NCBI RefSeq assembly: GCF_029392315.1
Contig: NZ_CP113939.1
Location: 1 to 64,000, forward strand
Origin: Bifidobacterium sp. ESL0690
GTDB lineage: Bacteria > Actinomycetota > Actinomycetes > Actinomycetales > Bifidobacteriaceae
Length of the DNA: 64,000 nucleotides
Direction of reading: 5' to 3'
The notes below the pieces were generated by a model, which had not been told where the DNA came from, ran no database searches, and saw only the letters and a list, made by a program, of their open reading frames with translations. Position numbers and translations under genes: made by a program. Of this stretch, positions 1 through 12,661 are shown one piece after another; within the stretch, counting starts at the first letter, position 1; the number at the start of each line of letters is the position of its first letter.

Positions 1-4
1 CACC

Positions 5-2038
5 ATGGCAGATGAGTCGAACGACCCGATAGCCCAAGCCATACGCATCTGGAACGACGCTCTGGCGGTGCTGCAGCAGGACAGTTCGATCACCCCGCGC
101 AGCAAGGGCTGGCTCGAAGGCGTGCGGCCCGAGGGCGTTTTCGGCCCGACCATCGTGTTGTGCGTGACGAACGCGGCCACCCAGCAGGCGCTGCAGGGCG
201 AGCTCAACCAGGCGCTGCTCGGGGCTCTGAAGCTCGCTACCGGGCATGACATGTTCCCCGCGTTCAAAATCGCCGCGCCCGAAACCAGCATCCCTGAAGC
301 CAGCGGTTCCGCTGCCAATGCCTCCGCTGCCAACGCCCCTGCTGCCAACGCTCCCGAGAGCGTGCAGGCCAACGACGAAGGCACCGCCCCAACCGGTCAG
401 AACGCCGGCGCAACCTCCGAGAACTTCGGCAACGGTTTCGAAAACCCAAGCCAGACAGGCGCAAACGGTTACGGCGCCGACGAAATGGGCGAAATGAACA
501 CATCGGCCAATCCCACCAAGCCGGCCAACCCATACGGGCGTCCAAACCAAGCCGATCCTTACAATCGTTACGCGCCCAAGGCCAACGCCCCGCAGGCCTC
601 GCAGCTTTCGTTCGATGAACCCGAGTTCGCGGAACGCAGGCCAGCGGCCGGCGCAAACGGTTACGGCAACGACTTCGGCAATCAGGCCAACCAAGCCAAT
701 CAGTCCCGCCAATCCCGCAGCGGGGTGGCCTACCCCCGCGAGTCCGGCTTCCCGGCTCCCCAGCCTTCCTTCGAGTCCGGGAATCGGGAAAACAACGCGA
801 ATTTCGCGGGCAATCCCGCCTCCGGCACCCAGCAGAACCGCAATATCCCGGCGCAAAAGAGGCAATCCGGGGCGTTGCAGCCGTCGGCCTCGCAATCCAT
901 CGCTTCCCAACCGGCTGCGCAACCGGCATCCAAGCCCGTTTCGCAGCCCGTCCAGCCGTTCGAGGTGGACGACCAGAAAACCGCGCGCGACCCGCAGACG
1001 CACCTCAACAAGAACGCGACCTTCGACACCTTCGTGCCCGGCGACTCCAACCGTTTCGCCCGCACCGTGGCGCTGGCGGTGGCCGAGGGCAGCGGCAAGG
1101 ACTTCAACCCGCTGTGTATCTACGGCGGCTCGGGGCTGGGCAAAACCCACCTTCTGAACGCCATCGGCAACTACGCGCTCGTCAAAGACAGCACACTCAA
1201 AGTGCGCTACGTCACCAGCGAGGAATTCACCAACGAGTTCATCGAGGCGCTGCAGACCCCGAACCAGAGCCAGGGCCAGATCGCCGCGTTCAACCGCCGC
1301 TACCGCGAGGTCGACGTGCTGCTGATCGATGACATCCAGTTCCTGGGCGGCAAGGAAGCCACGCTCGAGCAATTCTTCCACACCTTCAACGCGCTCTACC
1401 AGGCCGGCAAGCGCATCGTCATCGCCTCGGATGTCGCGCCGAAGAACCTGAAGGGCTTCGAGGCGCGCCTGATTTCCCGCTTCGAATCGGGCCTGACCGT
1501 CGACGTCAAGCCGCCGGACCTCGAGACCCGCATCGCCATCCTGCGCATGATGGCTTCGATGAATCATTCCAACATCCCCAACGACGTGCTCGACCTCATC
1601 GCCGAACGCTTCACGGAGAACATCCGCGAGCTCGAAGGGGCGCTGACACGTGTCACCGCCGTGGCGTCGCTCAGCAACCAGCCGGTTTCGCGCGCTTTGG
1701 CCGAGCAGACTTTGCAGGACTTCTTCACCACCGACGTCGAGATCAAGCCGACCGACATCATCGGCCAGGTGGCCAAATACTTCCACTTGACATTCGACGA
1801 CCTCGTCGGCCGCGCACGCACCAAGAACGTCGCGCTAGCGCGGCAGATCGCCATGTATCTGGCCCGTGAGATGACCAGCATGAGCCTGGTGGACATCGGC
1901 GAGGTCTTCGGCGGCCGCGACCACACCACCGTGATGCACGCCTACACCCGCATCTCCAACGAAATGCAGGAAAAACAAGAGATCTACAACTACGTCATGG
2001 AACTCACCGTCCGCTTGAAGCAGCACCCGGAAGACTAG
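5..2038 (+). CDS. dnaA: Chromosomal replication initiator DnaA
   Basis: DnaA binds DnaA boxes at oriC, oligomerises with ATP and opens the duplex to start replication. Domain I lies at about residues 1-90. A very long low-complexity linker rich in Ala, Asn, Gln and Pro fills about 95-330. The AAA+ domain III shows Walker [10 protein letters not shown] near residue 373 and Walker B LLIDDIQF near 439. Domain IV ends with the DNA-binding signature [15 protein letters not shown] near 635. At 677 residues it is longer than most DnaA proteins, and the extra length is all linker. The ATG at position 5 is near the window edge, so its ribosome site cannot be seen. oriC lies directly downstream, as is usual in Actinobacteria. 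Confidence 0.98.
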   Translation: MADESNDPIAQAIRIWNDALAVLQQDSSITPRSKGWLEGVRPEGVFGPTIVLCVTNAATQQALQGELNQALLGALKLATGHDMFPAFKIAAPETSIPEASGSAANASAANAPAANAPESVQANDEGTAPTGQNAGATSENFGNGFENPSQTGANGYGADEMGEMNTSANPTKPANPYGRPNQADPYNRYAPKANAPQASQLSFDEPEFAERRPAAGANGYGNDFGNQANQANQSRQSRSGVAYPRESGFPAPQPSFESGNRENNANFAGNPASGTQQNRNIPAQKRQSGALQPSASQSIASQPAAQPASKPVSQPVQPFEVDDQKTARDPQTHLNKNATFDTFVPGDSNRFARTVALAVAEGSGKDFNPLCIYGGSGLGKTHLLNAIGNYALVKDSTLKVRYVTSEEFTNEFIEALQTPNQSQGQIAAFNRRYREVDVLLIDDIQFLGGKEATLEQFFHTFNALYQAGKRIVIASDVAPKNLKGFEARLISRFESGLTVDVKPPDLETRIAILRMMASMNHSNIPNDVLDLIAERFTENIRELEGALTRVTAVASLSNQPVSRALAEQTLQDFFTTDVEIKPTDIIGQVAKYFHLTFDDLVGRARTKNVALARQIAMYLAREMTSMSLVDIGEVFGGRDHTTVMHAYTRISNEMQEKQEIYNYVMELTVRLKQHPED

Positions 2039-2569
2039 TTTTCGACGTCGCGGCGACTTCCGCGTGTAATGCATATATACAATATTCGCATCATTATTCA
2101 CCGTCCGTCACAGCGCTTCTGTCAGACGATTTTGGCCGGTTTTTGCGTTATCCACTTTGCGACACACCGATTGTGGAAAGAAAAATCAGAAAATTTATCC
2201 ACATAGTTATTCACAAATGGGGAAAAACTCGGCGGATAAACCGTGGATACCCCCAGAAAAGGCTGTGGAAAAGTCGTGGATGAGTCTTCAGAAAGTGTGG
2301 ATAGAAAAAGCATGAAGCCCGGACGGTGGATAACTTGGCGTTTTATCCACAAATTGTCATAGAGTTATCCACATAGACACGGGCGGTGGATAACGCTGTT
2401 CGTAAGCGGTTTGAGCAGTTATCCACATATTCACAGTGCTTATTATCCTGATTACTAGAGCAAGCTTACGTTTCATCATCGCAAGCAAAGTGAGCAAGTT
2501 GAATCTGCATCTCACGATGAAAAGAAGCAACTAGAATAGAAACCAGTTATCACCCAAAGTAGGAGCATT
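2039..2569. other. oriC: Chromosomal replication origin oriC (dnaA-dnaN intergenic)
   Basis: This non-coding stretch holds a dense set of DnaA boxes. Perfect TTATCCACA copies on the plus strand are at 2195-2203, 2343-2351, 2365-2373 and 2419-2427. Near matches on the plus strand are at 2148-2156 (TTATCCACT) and 2207-2215 (TTATTCACA). Minus-strand near matches are at 2296-2304 (TGTGGATAG), 2325-2333 and 2385-2393 (both GGTGGATAA). Looser GTGGA(T/A)A sites lie around 2240-2280. An AT-rich tract at about 2068-2100, just after dnaA, is a plausible unwinding element. The dnaN promoter must also lie in the right part of this region, because dnaN has an AGGAG ribosome site only 5 nt before its ATG. 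Confidence 0.95.
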
Positions 2570-3691
2570 ATGAAAGTCGAAATCAACTCCACCGCACTCG
2601 CGGACGCGGTTGCCTGGACCACCCGTGTCATCGATGCACGACCGGCCAACCCGATTCTCGCCGGCATCAAGCTCGAAGCAGCAGATGGCACATTGCAACT
2701 TTCCGCCTTCAACTATGAGATTTCCGCGCGCCACCACATCGAAGCCGGTGTCGACGAAGCAGGAAAAGTGCTCGTCCAAGGCAAGCTGCTGGCCGATATC
2801 ACCAAGTCGCTGCCGCAGGAAAAAGCCTATCTTGCCACCACCGACACCACATTGACGATCACGTCGGGCAAGTCGACCTTCAATCTGCAGCTCATGCCGG
2901 AAAGCGAATATCCGGATCTGCCCGAAGCCCCGGCGATGCTCGGACAGGTCGATGCTCCGACCTTTGTTCAGGCGGTTTCGCAGGCTTCCGTTGCGGTTTC
3001 GCATGAGGAAAACCGCCCGGTTCTGACCGGCGTGCGCATCCAGTTCAACGGCGAAAAAGTCGTGATGACCTCGACCGATCGCTTCCGTCTTTCCCGTTCC
3101 AGCTTCACTTGGACCCCGCAGGACAGCGATTTGCAAACCGAAACGTTGGTTCGCGGCTCGCTTCTGCGTGATGTGGCCCGCGCTGTCGACGAACATCAGA
3201 ACGTGGTCATCGATTTCAACCCGGAAAGCCCGTCATTGCTTGGTTTTGAGAACGCCGGACGCGTTTCGACCTCGCAGCTGATCGACGGCGAATTCCCTGC
3301 GGTCGACCGTCTTTTCGCCGACGAATATCCGATCGAGGCCGTCATTTCCAAGGAAGCGCTGCTCGGCGCCATCAAACGTGTGGCACTCGTCGCGGAACGT
3401 AATGCGCCGATTCGCATGGTCTTCGAAGGCTCGACCCTGACCCTTTCCGCCGGAACCGCCGACGAATCGCAGGCCAAGGAAGTGCTCGATATCGACATGG
3501 ACGGCGAGAACATCACCGTTGCTTTCAATCCGTCATACCTGATCGAAGGTCTGAGCGCGATTACTGAACCGTTCGTGCGCATGAAGATGACCACCGCCGT
3601 CAAGCCGGTCGAGTTCAACGGGCAGCAGGAAGCCGATTCCGACGAATCGATGGATTATCGCTACCTGCTCGTGCCGATGCGTTTCAACTGA
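2570..3691 (+). CDS. dnaN: DNA polymerase III beta subunit (sliding clamp)
   Basis: The beta clamp is a ring-shaped processivity factor that tethers replicative polymerase and repair proteins to DNA. The 373-residue product has the normal length and covers all three clamp domains. Recognisable stretches are SHEENRPVLTGVRI near residue 144, ERNAPIRMVF near 280 and the C-terminal YLLVPMR that forms the partner-binding groove. A ribosome site (TAGGAGC) precedes the ATG. The gene lies immediately after oriC and ends at a strong hairpin terminator, which separates it from recF. Confidence 0.98.
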   Translation: MKVEINSTALADAVAWTTRVIDARPANPILAGIKLEAADGTLQLSAFNYEISARHHIEAGVDEAGKVLVQGKLLADITKSLPQEKAYLATTDTTLTITSGKSTFNLQLMPESEYPDLPEAPAMLGQVDAPTFVQAVSQASVAVSHEENRPVLTGVRIQFNGEKVVMTSTDRFRLSRSSFTWTPQDSDLQTETLVRGSLLRDVARAVDEHQNVVIDFNPESPSLLGFENAGRVSTSQLIDGEFPAVDRLFADEYPIEAVISKEALLGAIKRVALVAERNAPIRMVFEGSTLTLSAGTADESQAKEVLDIDMDGENITVAFNPSYLIEGLSAITEPFVRMKMTTAVKPVEFNGQQEADSDESMDYRYLLVPMRFN

Positions 3692-3710
3692 TTGTGATGA
3701 TATGAAATTT

Positions 3711-3760
3711 ATCTTACGGTGTTAACCAATAAAGTTGAACACCGTAAGATATTTTTCTTT
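3711..3760 (+). terminator. Rho-independent terminator after dnaN
   Basis: A perfect 13-bp inverted repeat (ATCTTACGGTGTT at 3711-3723, complement at 3738-3750) has a 14-nt loop and is followed by a T-rich tail. It ends the dnaN transcript and implies that recF has its own promoter downstream. Confidence 0.85.
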
Positions 3761-3802
3761 TCCGGTTTATTCCTATTAAAACAGACAAGGTAAGGGGTTC
3801 GG

Positions 3803-5221
3803 GTGTATATCTCGCGGCTCGCGCTTGACCATTTCCGTTCATGGCCTTACCTTGTCGTCGATTTCATCCCCGGGGTCACCATTCTCAAAGGCGCGAACGG
3901 CCTGGGAAAGACCAACATCGTCGAAGCCGTCGAAGTGCTCTCCACCGGCTCCAGCCACCGTGTCTCCAGCACGCTGCCGTTGATCGAACGCGGCGAGGCC
4001 AAGGCAACCATCCGTGCCAATGTCAACGAAACCAACGGTAATGATGACGACAATGATGTCGAAGCTACTTATGAATCCGTCAACAACGACAGCGTTCAGG
4101 TTGCTGTAAATTCGCCGATTGATGGGTTTGCTGCAAACGCTAAGCAGTCAAGCAGTGAAGAACGAGGTAGCGGGGCACTCATTGGTGATGCTACGACTCA
4201 GGAAAGCGTTGAGAGTAACAAGTACCCGGCGGATAGCAATGTTCGTGAGACCACCTACGAGGTAACCATCGCGGCGCGAGGAGCCAACCGTGGACGCATC
4301 AACGGCGGAAACTCGCTGTATATGCGCGATATCGTGGGCAAAGTGCCCAGCGTCTCGTTTACGCCCGATGATCAGCGACTGGTGGCGGGCGACCCGGCGG
4401 GAAGGCGCGGATTCCTCGACCAGGCTGGCTCGTTGCTCATTCCCGGCTATGCCGCCAACCTCTCCAATGCCAACAAAATCGCCAAACAGCGGGCAGCATT
4501 GTTGAAGCAGCTCGGGCAACGCAATGAGCCCGCAGATGCGCAAGATGCCGCGCTTAACGGGTTGGAAATATGGACCGGGCAGTTCATCGGTGTCGGAGTT
4601 GCCCTGACCCGCGCTCGCGCCGGATTGATTGAGCGCTTGGCCGGACCGTTCTCAAGCATTTACGACGAACTCGCCGGCAAACCGCAGCACGCCGGGCTCT
4701 CATACGCGCCTTCGTTCGAAGAAGTGCTGGACTTCGAGCAGCCTGAGCCAGAAATCAGCAAACATTATCAGCGGCTCTATGCCGGCGAAATCGCACGTGG
4801 ACGCAACCTTATCGGCCCGCATCGCGACGATATGACCCTGACGCTCGACGATATGCCCGCCCGCGAATTCGCCTCCAACGGTGAGATGTGGACCATGGCG
4901 CTCGCGCTGAAAATGGCGCTGTTCAACGAAATCGCCGAAGCGCAGCAGGTCAAGCCCATTGTCATCCTCGATGATGTCTTCGCACAGCTCGACGAGACCC
5001 GGCGGCGTCAGATTCTCGACTTCGCGATGCAGCAGGACCAGGTGCTCATCACCGTTGCTGCCGCCGGCGATATCCCGTTAAATGCCACGCAGGCCGGAAA
5101 AGCAACCATCATCGACGTCGCCGAGCTTAAGGCCGGCAGTGAGGACGAGAATGCGAATCTGGTGGCGCAACTGCAAGCTGCGAGGGAAAACAATAATGAC
5201 ACCGACGGGGCGGAATCATGA
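3803..5221 (+). CDS. recF: RecF, recombination mediator ATPase
   Basis: RecF is an SMC-like ATPase that works with RecO and RecR to load RecA at gaps. Walker A GANGLGKTN lies near residue 31. The C-terminal signature and Walker B are seen as LIGPHRDDMTL near 335 and VILDDVFAQLD near 390. At 472 residues it is about 80-100 longer than typical RecF. The excess is an acidic, Asn/Ser-rich insert at about residues 73-150, between the ATPase N-lobe and TYEVTIAARG. The GTG start at 3803 is chosen because MYISRLALDHFRSW is the conserved RecF N-terminus and an AAGG lies upstream. The last bases overlap the next gene as ATGA, implying translational coupling. Confidence 0.95.
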   Translation: MYISRLALDHFRSWPYLVVDFIPGVTILKGANGLGKTNIVEAVEVLSTGSSHRVSSTLPLIERGEAKATIRANVNETNGNDDDNDVEATYESVNNDSVQVAVNSPIDGFAANAKQSSSEERGSGALIGDATTQESVESNKYPADSNVRETTYEVTIAARGANRGRINGGNSLYMRDIVGKVPSVSFTPDDQRLVAGDPAGRRGFLDQAGSLLIPGYAANLSNANKIAKQRAALLKQLGQRNEPADAQDAALNGLEIWTGQFIGVGVALTRARAGLIERLAGPFSSIYDELAGKPQHAGLSYAPSFEEVLDFEQPEPEISKHYQRLYAGEIARGRNLIGPHRDDMTLTLDDMPAREFASNGEMWTMALALKMALFNEIAEAQQVKPIVILDDVFAQLDETRRRQILDFAMQQDQVLITVAAAGDIPLNATQAGKATIIDVAELKAGSEDENANLVAQLQAARENNNDTDGAES

Positions 5222-5715
5222 AACCGCCGATTGCCGAACAACTGCATCTTGATCAGCGCAAACTGCCCGCCGAAGTCTTCAACCGCCTCTCGTCGCGAGC
5301 AGGCGCACGCAAGGAGTGGAAAGTGCGCGAGGAGAGCGCGTGGAACAACTTCGGCAAGCCGGGGCGCGACCCGGGCAAGCTCGGCGGGGTCATGTCCGTC
5401 ATCGCCGCCGACGGCGACTGGACCCCACACCTGAAGCTCGCGCAACTGCGCAACCACTGGGATCAGGTGGTCGGCCCAGCCATCGCCAGCCATTCCGTGG
5501 TCATCGATTTCCGCGACGGCGTGCTCACCATCAACACCGAATCCAACGCCTGGGCCACGCAGCTGACCTACCTCATCCCCCAGCTCACAGCCACCATCCG
5601 TCAGCGGCTCAAAGGCCTGGAAATCCGCGAAATCCGCGTCACCGGCCCACAATCGCACAACTTCCGCCGCGGGGCCGCTGGCCGACGCTATCCAAACCGT
5701 TATATGCGGCGATAA
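5218..5715 (+). CDS. dciA: DUF721 / DciA-family protein (predicted helicase-loading factor)
   Basis: The 165-residue product matches DUF721. The diagnostic region is LRNHWDQVVGPAIASHS near residue 79, then GVLTINTESNAWATQL near 101 and LIPQL. DciA proteins are known in other bacteria to act with the replicative helicase DnaB, and position between recF and gyrB is the common actinobacterial arrangement. Its ATG overlaps the recF stop (ATGA), so the two are coupled. The C-terminus is short and Arg-rich (RRGAAGRRYPNRYMRR). The family assignment is firm; the helicase role here is by homology. Confidence 0.88.
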   Translation: MKPPIAEQLHLDQRKLPAEVFNRLSSRAGARKEWKVREESAWNNFGKPGRDPGKLGGVMSVIAADGDWTPHLKLAQLRNHWDQVVGPAIASHSVVIDFRDGVLTINTESNAWATQLTYLIPQLTATIRQRLKGLEIREIRVTGPQSHNFRRGAAGRRYPNRYMRR

Positions 5716-5756
5716 AAATTATAAAATCTAAAATTTCATATTTTGGGGGCAATGCC

Positions 5757-5783
5757 TTGAAAGTCCCCATATCCGAGTAAAAT
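5757..5783 (+). promoter_or_regulatory. Possible gyrB promoter
   Basis: In the 174-nt gap before gyrB, TTGAAA at 5757-5762 is followed 15 nt later by TAAAAT at 5778-5783, resembling a housekeeping promoter with a slightly short spacer. The remaining leader up to 5889 would be about 100 nt. Supported by sequence resemblance only. Confidence 0.3.
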
Positions 5784-5889
5784 GACCACTATATGGTTAA
5801 ACCCCTAGAAGGCCCCGTTATTTGCTTTCTAGAGTGTATCGCCCGCGCAGAAAGCCTTTCGTGCGAGGGAAAATCCAGGAAGGAACCTT

Positions 5890-8010
5890 GTGGCAGACTC
5901 TGAAGTGAATAATGAGAATACCAATGCCGCCGATGATGGCAGCAACGAACCCAAAACCGAAGCGCAGATTGCCGCTGAAACCGATGCCTTGGAAGATGCG
6001 CAACTTGATGATTCTCTTGCGCCCGAGCATTATGACGCCAGCGATCTGAGGGTTTTGGAAGGCCTGGAGGCCGTGCGTATCCGTCCGGGTATGTATATCG
6101 GCTCCACCGGCCCGCGCGGCTTGCACCACCTGGTTTACGAGATCGTCGACAACTCCGTCGATGAGGCGCTCGCCGGCTATGCCACGCATATCGAAGTGAC
6201 CATCCTGCCTGACAACGGTGTACGTGTGGTCGACAACGGCCGCGGCATCCCGGTCGATGAAGTGCCCGGCGAAGGCGTCTCCGGCGTTGAGACGGTGATG
6301 ACTAAGCTGCACGCAGGCGGCAAGTTCGGCGGCGGCGGTTACGCGGTCTCCGGCGGCCTGCACGGCGTTGGTATCTCCGTGGTCAACGCGCTTTCCACCG
6401 AAATCGACGTGGAGGTGCGCCGCCAGGGCTATCACTGGACGCAAAGCTTCAAGGACCAGAAGGCCACCGCCCCGTTGAAGCAGGGTGCGTCGATGGCCGA
6501 AGACGAGTCCACCGGCACGTCCGTCACCTTCTGGGCCGATCCGAAGATCTTCGAGACCACCGAATATGACTTCGAGACGCTGCGTTCCCGCTTCCAGCAG
6601 ATGGCGTTCCTCAACAAGGGTCTTCGTATTACATTGACCGACGAGCGCAAGCACAATGTCGCTGGCGATGAGGTCGCCGGTGAGGACGATGCCACCGAAG
6701 AAAAGCCGGAGACCGTCTCCTACTGCTACCAGAACGGCATCAAGGATTACGTCGCTTATCTGGTCAAGTCCCGCAAGGCCACACCGATTGAGGAAGAGGT
6801 CATCGACCTTGAGGCCGAAGACCTGAACCTCGGCATTTCCGCCGAAATCGCGCTGCAATGGACCACCGCCTATTCCGAGGCCGTGCACACCTTCGCCAAC
6901 ACAATTTCCACCACGGAAGGCGGCACCCACGAAGAGGGCTTCCGCGCCGCGCTGACCAGCCTGGTCAACCGCTACGCACGCGACAAGAACCTCCTCAAGG
7001 AGAAGGATGACAACCTCTCCGGCGACGACGTCCGCGAAGGTCTCACCGCTGTGGTGTCCGTCAAGCTCACCAACCCGCAGTTCGAAGGCCAGACCAAGAC
7101 CAAGCTCGGCAATTCCGAAGCCAAGACCTTCGTGCAGCGCGTGATGACCGACCGCCTCGGCGACTGGTTCGACTCCCACCCGAGCGATGCCAAGAACATC
7201 ATCCAGAAGGCGCTTGAGGCCTCGCACGCGCGTATCGCCGCCAAGAAGGCCCGCGAGAACACGCGCCGCAAGTCCGTTTTCGAGACCGCCGGCATGCCCG
7301 ACAAGCTGAAGGACTGCCAGTCCAACAACCCCGAGGAATGCGAGCTGTTCATCGTCGAGGGCGATTCCGCAGGCGGCTCCGCCATCCAGGGCCGCAATCC
7401 GATCACGCAGGCCATCCTGCCGCTTCGTGGCAAGATCCTGAACACCGAGCGCGCCTCCATCGACCGCATCATGAAATCCGACACCATCGAAGCCCTGATT
7501 ACGGCCGTTGGCGGCGGATACGGTGAGGACTTCGACATCAACAAGGTGCGCTACCACAAGGTCATCATCATGGCCGATGCAGATGTCGACGGCGCACACA
7601 TCGCGACGCTCAACCTGACGCTCTTCTTCCGCTACATGCGCCCGATGATTTACGCCGGCTACGTCTACGTTGCCATGCCGCCGCTGTACCGAATCAAGTG
7701 GACCAAGGGCCCGCACAGCTTCGTTTACACCGACGCCGAACGTGACCGTGTCTTGAAAGAGGGCAAGGAGGCCGGACGCCAGCTGCCGAAGGGCGAAGGC
7801 ATCCAGCGCTACAAGGGCTTGGGCGAGATGAGCTATCAGGAGCTGTGGGGCACCACCATGGATCCAGAGCATCGCATCCTGAAGCAGGTCGAGATCGAGG
7901 ACGCGGCCCAGGCCGACGAGACCTTCTCCATGCTCATGGGCGACGAGGTCGCACCGCGCCGCGAGTTCATCCAGCGCAACGCTCCGAGTGCGAAGTTCAT
8001 CGACGCTTAA
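5890..8010 (+). CDS. gyrB: DNA gyrase subunit B
   Basis: GyrB is the ATPase subunit of gyrase, which introduces negative supercoils. The GHKL ATPase is visible as YEIVDNSVDEAL near residue 84, VVDNGRGIPV near 115 and GGLHGVGISVVNALS near 155. The TOPRIM metal-binding motif EGDSAGGSA is near 490, with DADVDGAHI near 562. QRYKGLGEM near 638 is the conserved C-terminal signature. The length of 706 residues is slightly above typical because of an acidic N-terminal extension of about 45 residues. The start is GTG with an AGGAAGG ribosome site a few bases upstream; many genes in this window use GTG. Confidence 0.98.
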   Translation: MADSEVNNENTNAADDGSNEPKTEAQIAAETDALEDAQLDDSLAPEHYDASDLRVLEGLEAVRIRPGMYIGSTGPRGLHHLVYEIVDNSVDEALAGYATHIEVTILPDNGVRVVDNGRGIPVDEVPGEGVSGVETVMTKLHAGGKFGGGGYAVSGGLHGVGISVVNALSTEIDVEVRRQGYHWTQSFKDQKATAPLKQGASMAEDESTGTSVTFWADPKIFETTEYDFETLRSRFQQMAFLNKGLRITLTDERKHNVAGDEVAGEDDATEEKPETVSYCYQNGIKDYVAYLVKSRKATPIEEEVIDLEAEDLNLGISAEIALQWTTAYSEAVHTFANTISTTEGGTHEEGFRAALTSLVNRYARDKNLLKEKDDNLSGDDVREGLTAVVSVKLTNPQFEGQTKTKLGNSEAKTFVQRVMTDRLGDWFDSHPSDAKNIIQKALEASHARIAAKKARENTRRKSVFETAGMPDKLKDCQSNNPEECELFIVEGDSAGGSAIQGRNPITQAILPLRGKILNTERASIDRIMKSDTIEALITAVGGGYGEDFDINKVRYHKVIIMADADVDGAHIATLNLTLFFRYMRPMIYAGYVYVAMPPLYRIKWTKGPHSFVYTDAERDRVLKEGKEAGRQLPKGEGIQRYKGLGEMSYQELWGTTMDPEHRILKQVEIEDAAQADETFSMLMGDEVAPRREFIQRNAPSAKFIDA

Positions 8011-8082
8011 CGTGTCTGATGCTGTTCAAAACGAATGAATAGCAATCTAACTGAATGATTTTTAAAGATATAAGGATTTACA

Positions 8083-10767
<2,685 letters not shown>

Positions 10768-10803
10768 ACAAAGTTGAATCACTGATACGTCCGATATGAT
10801 TAC

Positions 10804-10845
10804 GGCCGTTGATATCCAAGAATTGCGGGTATCAACGGCCTCTTT
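10804..10845 (+). terminator. Terminator after gyrA
   Basis: An 11-bp stem (GGCCGTTGATA at 10804-10814, complement at 10830-10840) is followed by TCTTT. It ends the gyrBA transcript. The rest of the gap, 10846-11074, is AT-rich and I see no gene in it; it should contain the promoter of the SIR2 gene. Confidence 0.75.
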
Positions 10846-11074
10846 GCTAGAAATAATTGCGTTGAAGAAGCAAGCTCTATTGATTCATTTGTATCGTTAT
10901 GAAAGTATCTGCCAGATAGCTCCGTTTAAATATGAAATCGATAGCTTTCAGACGATATCTTTATATAGCCAACGGTGAGCTGCTTTCATCTGTAGGGAAC
11001 AGGGTAAACTATCGTCTATAGAAGACATCCAATTTTGAGAATGAAAGTGCTTATACATTGCTGTGAGGTGCTGT

Positions 11075-12661
11075 ATGACAAGTTATGAAGAAAACGATCA
11101 GAAAATTCATGATCAAATAAGCGAATTATTAAAGGATGTCAATAGAATTCCATATCTTTTCGTAGGGTCTGGAATATCTCGTCGTTATACGGGAAATGAG
11201 AATTGGGAAGATTTATTAAAGTGGATTTGTTCTTCGGTAGGTGAGCCACTCGGGAAATATCGTGATTATGTTCAGGCTGCAAATGATGTCGATATAGAAG
11301 GACCTAATTTTCCGAGAATTGCCAGTAAAATACAAGCTGATTTTGTCAAAGCACTCTCGTCTCCAAGATTAAAGGATTGGAGTGAAAAACATGATTCATT
11401 ACTTTCCAAAGGCGTGCCTGCGCTGAAGTTGTATATCTCCGAGCATCTTCATTCGAAACCTACTGCAAGTTTAGACGAATTGGAAGAGCTACGAAAATCC
11501 TCTCGCGAGATCGCAGGTATCATCACGACTAACTACGATGATTTGCTTGAGAATATTTTCCCTGATTACGATTGTTATGTGGGACAAGAAGATTTGCTGT
11601 TTTCGAACCCGACCGGAATCGGCGAAATCTATAAGATTCATGGTTCAGTGGATAAACCTGAATCCATGGTTTTTACTGAGGAGGATTATTCACGCTATAA
11701 AGAAAACCAGGATTACCTGCTTTCGAAGATTCTTACTATTTTCGGCGAGTACCCGGTTATCTTTCTGGGTTATTCATTACAAGATCAGAATGTTCGTGAT
11801 GTCATCTCAAGTCTTGCGCGATTTGCTGGAGCGAACAAAGCGCAAGAACTTGCGAAGCGTTTCGTCTTTGTCAATTATTCAACATCGGACTGCCAAGTAA
11901 CAGAGCATAGTTTTGATGTCGGTCATGGTCATTATGTTACGATGACCGCCATTTCTACCGCCAACTTTACGCCGTTGTATCAGGCCATCGGAGAGAACAA
12001 GCAATTATATGCTCCAAAAGTATTGAATCAGCTTTCCCGTGAGGTCTATAACATTGCTATGACAGGCAAACCATCATCAACATTGGTGCTTGATAATTTT
12101 GAGCATTTGAATAAACTTCCTGCGGATAAACCCATTGTTGCCGCTATTGGTGTTAATGGGTATGGGAAACCGGTCAATCCGCTTGATTTATATGAAGATG
12201 TATTGTTCGGTAATAAGTCATTTAAGCCTTCACTAGTTGTGGGCAGCTACCTCAACAAAGCATTGGGATCGAATGCAGGAGGCCTACCCATGTTTAAAAT
12301 TCTTTCACAATATGACGGACCCATAACTGGGGAACGGATTATTTCGGAAATACAAAAACATAAAACAATGGATTCGTATTTATCAAAAAGCGATCGGGAA
12401 TTACGCACGCGTATCAGAAAACAATTAAAAGATAAGACTTTATCTGCATTGAAAGAAAGATTTCAGGAAAAAGCTGCAGAAAATATACTTGTACTTACAC
12501 AAGAAGAACTTGCCGATATTGATGCCCTGCATGAATTATTAGTCTCAGCTGCGCGAAAACAGTTGGATGAGAATTCAGATATCACGAGTCCGCTGAGGAA
12601 GTCTATTAAAATTTATGATTTTCTAAGATATCATCCAATATTTGTAAACAAAAACAAATAA
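11075..12661 (+). CDS. SIR2-domain protein, candidate phage-defence NADase
   Basis: The N-terminal half is a SIR2-like fold of the kind found in bacterial defence proteins. It shows the nucleotide loop FVGSGISRRY near residue 29, ITTNYDDLLE with the conserved Asn near 153, and KIHGSVDKPESMVFTEEDY with the catalytic-type His near 189. YPVIFLGYSLQDQNVRDVI follows near 225. Family members such as ThsA and the DSR proteins hydrolyse NAD+ during infection and cause abortive death. The C-terminal half (about 320-528) is helical with no domain I recognise and may sense the trigger. The ATG at 11075 has a GAGG ribosome site; a GTG at 11063 is in frame but lacks one. The gene is far more AT-rich than its neighbours and splits the conserved gyrA-DUF3566 pair, so it is probably acquired. 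No partner gene is adjacent. Confidence 0.82.
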   Translation: MTSYEENDQKIHDQISELLKDVNRIPYLFVGSGISRRYTGNENWEDLLKWICSSVGEPLGKYRDYVQAANDVDIEGPNFPRIASKIQADFVKALSSPRLKDWSEKHDSLLSKGVPALKLYISEHLHSKPTASLDELEELRKSSREIAGIITTNYDDLLENIFPDYDCYVGQEDLLFSNPTGIGEIYKIHGSVDKPESMVFTEEDYSRYKENQDYLLSKILTIFGEYPVIFLGYSLQDQNVRDVISSLARFAGANKAQELAKRFVFVNYSTSDCQVTEHSFDVGHGHYVTMTAISTANFTPLYQAIGENKQLYAPKVLNQLSREVYNIAMTGKPSSTLVLDNFEHLNKLPADKPIVAAIGVNGYGKPVNPLDLYEDVLFGNKSFKPSLVVGSYLNKALGSNAGGLPMFKILSQYDGPITGERIISEIQKHKTMDSYLSKSDRELRTRIRKQLKDKTLSALKERFQEKAAENILVLTQEELADIDALHELLVSAARKQLDENSDITSPLRKSIKIYDFLRYHPIFVNKNK

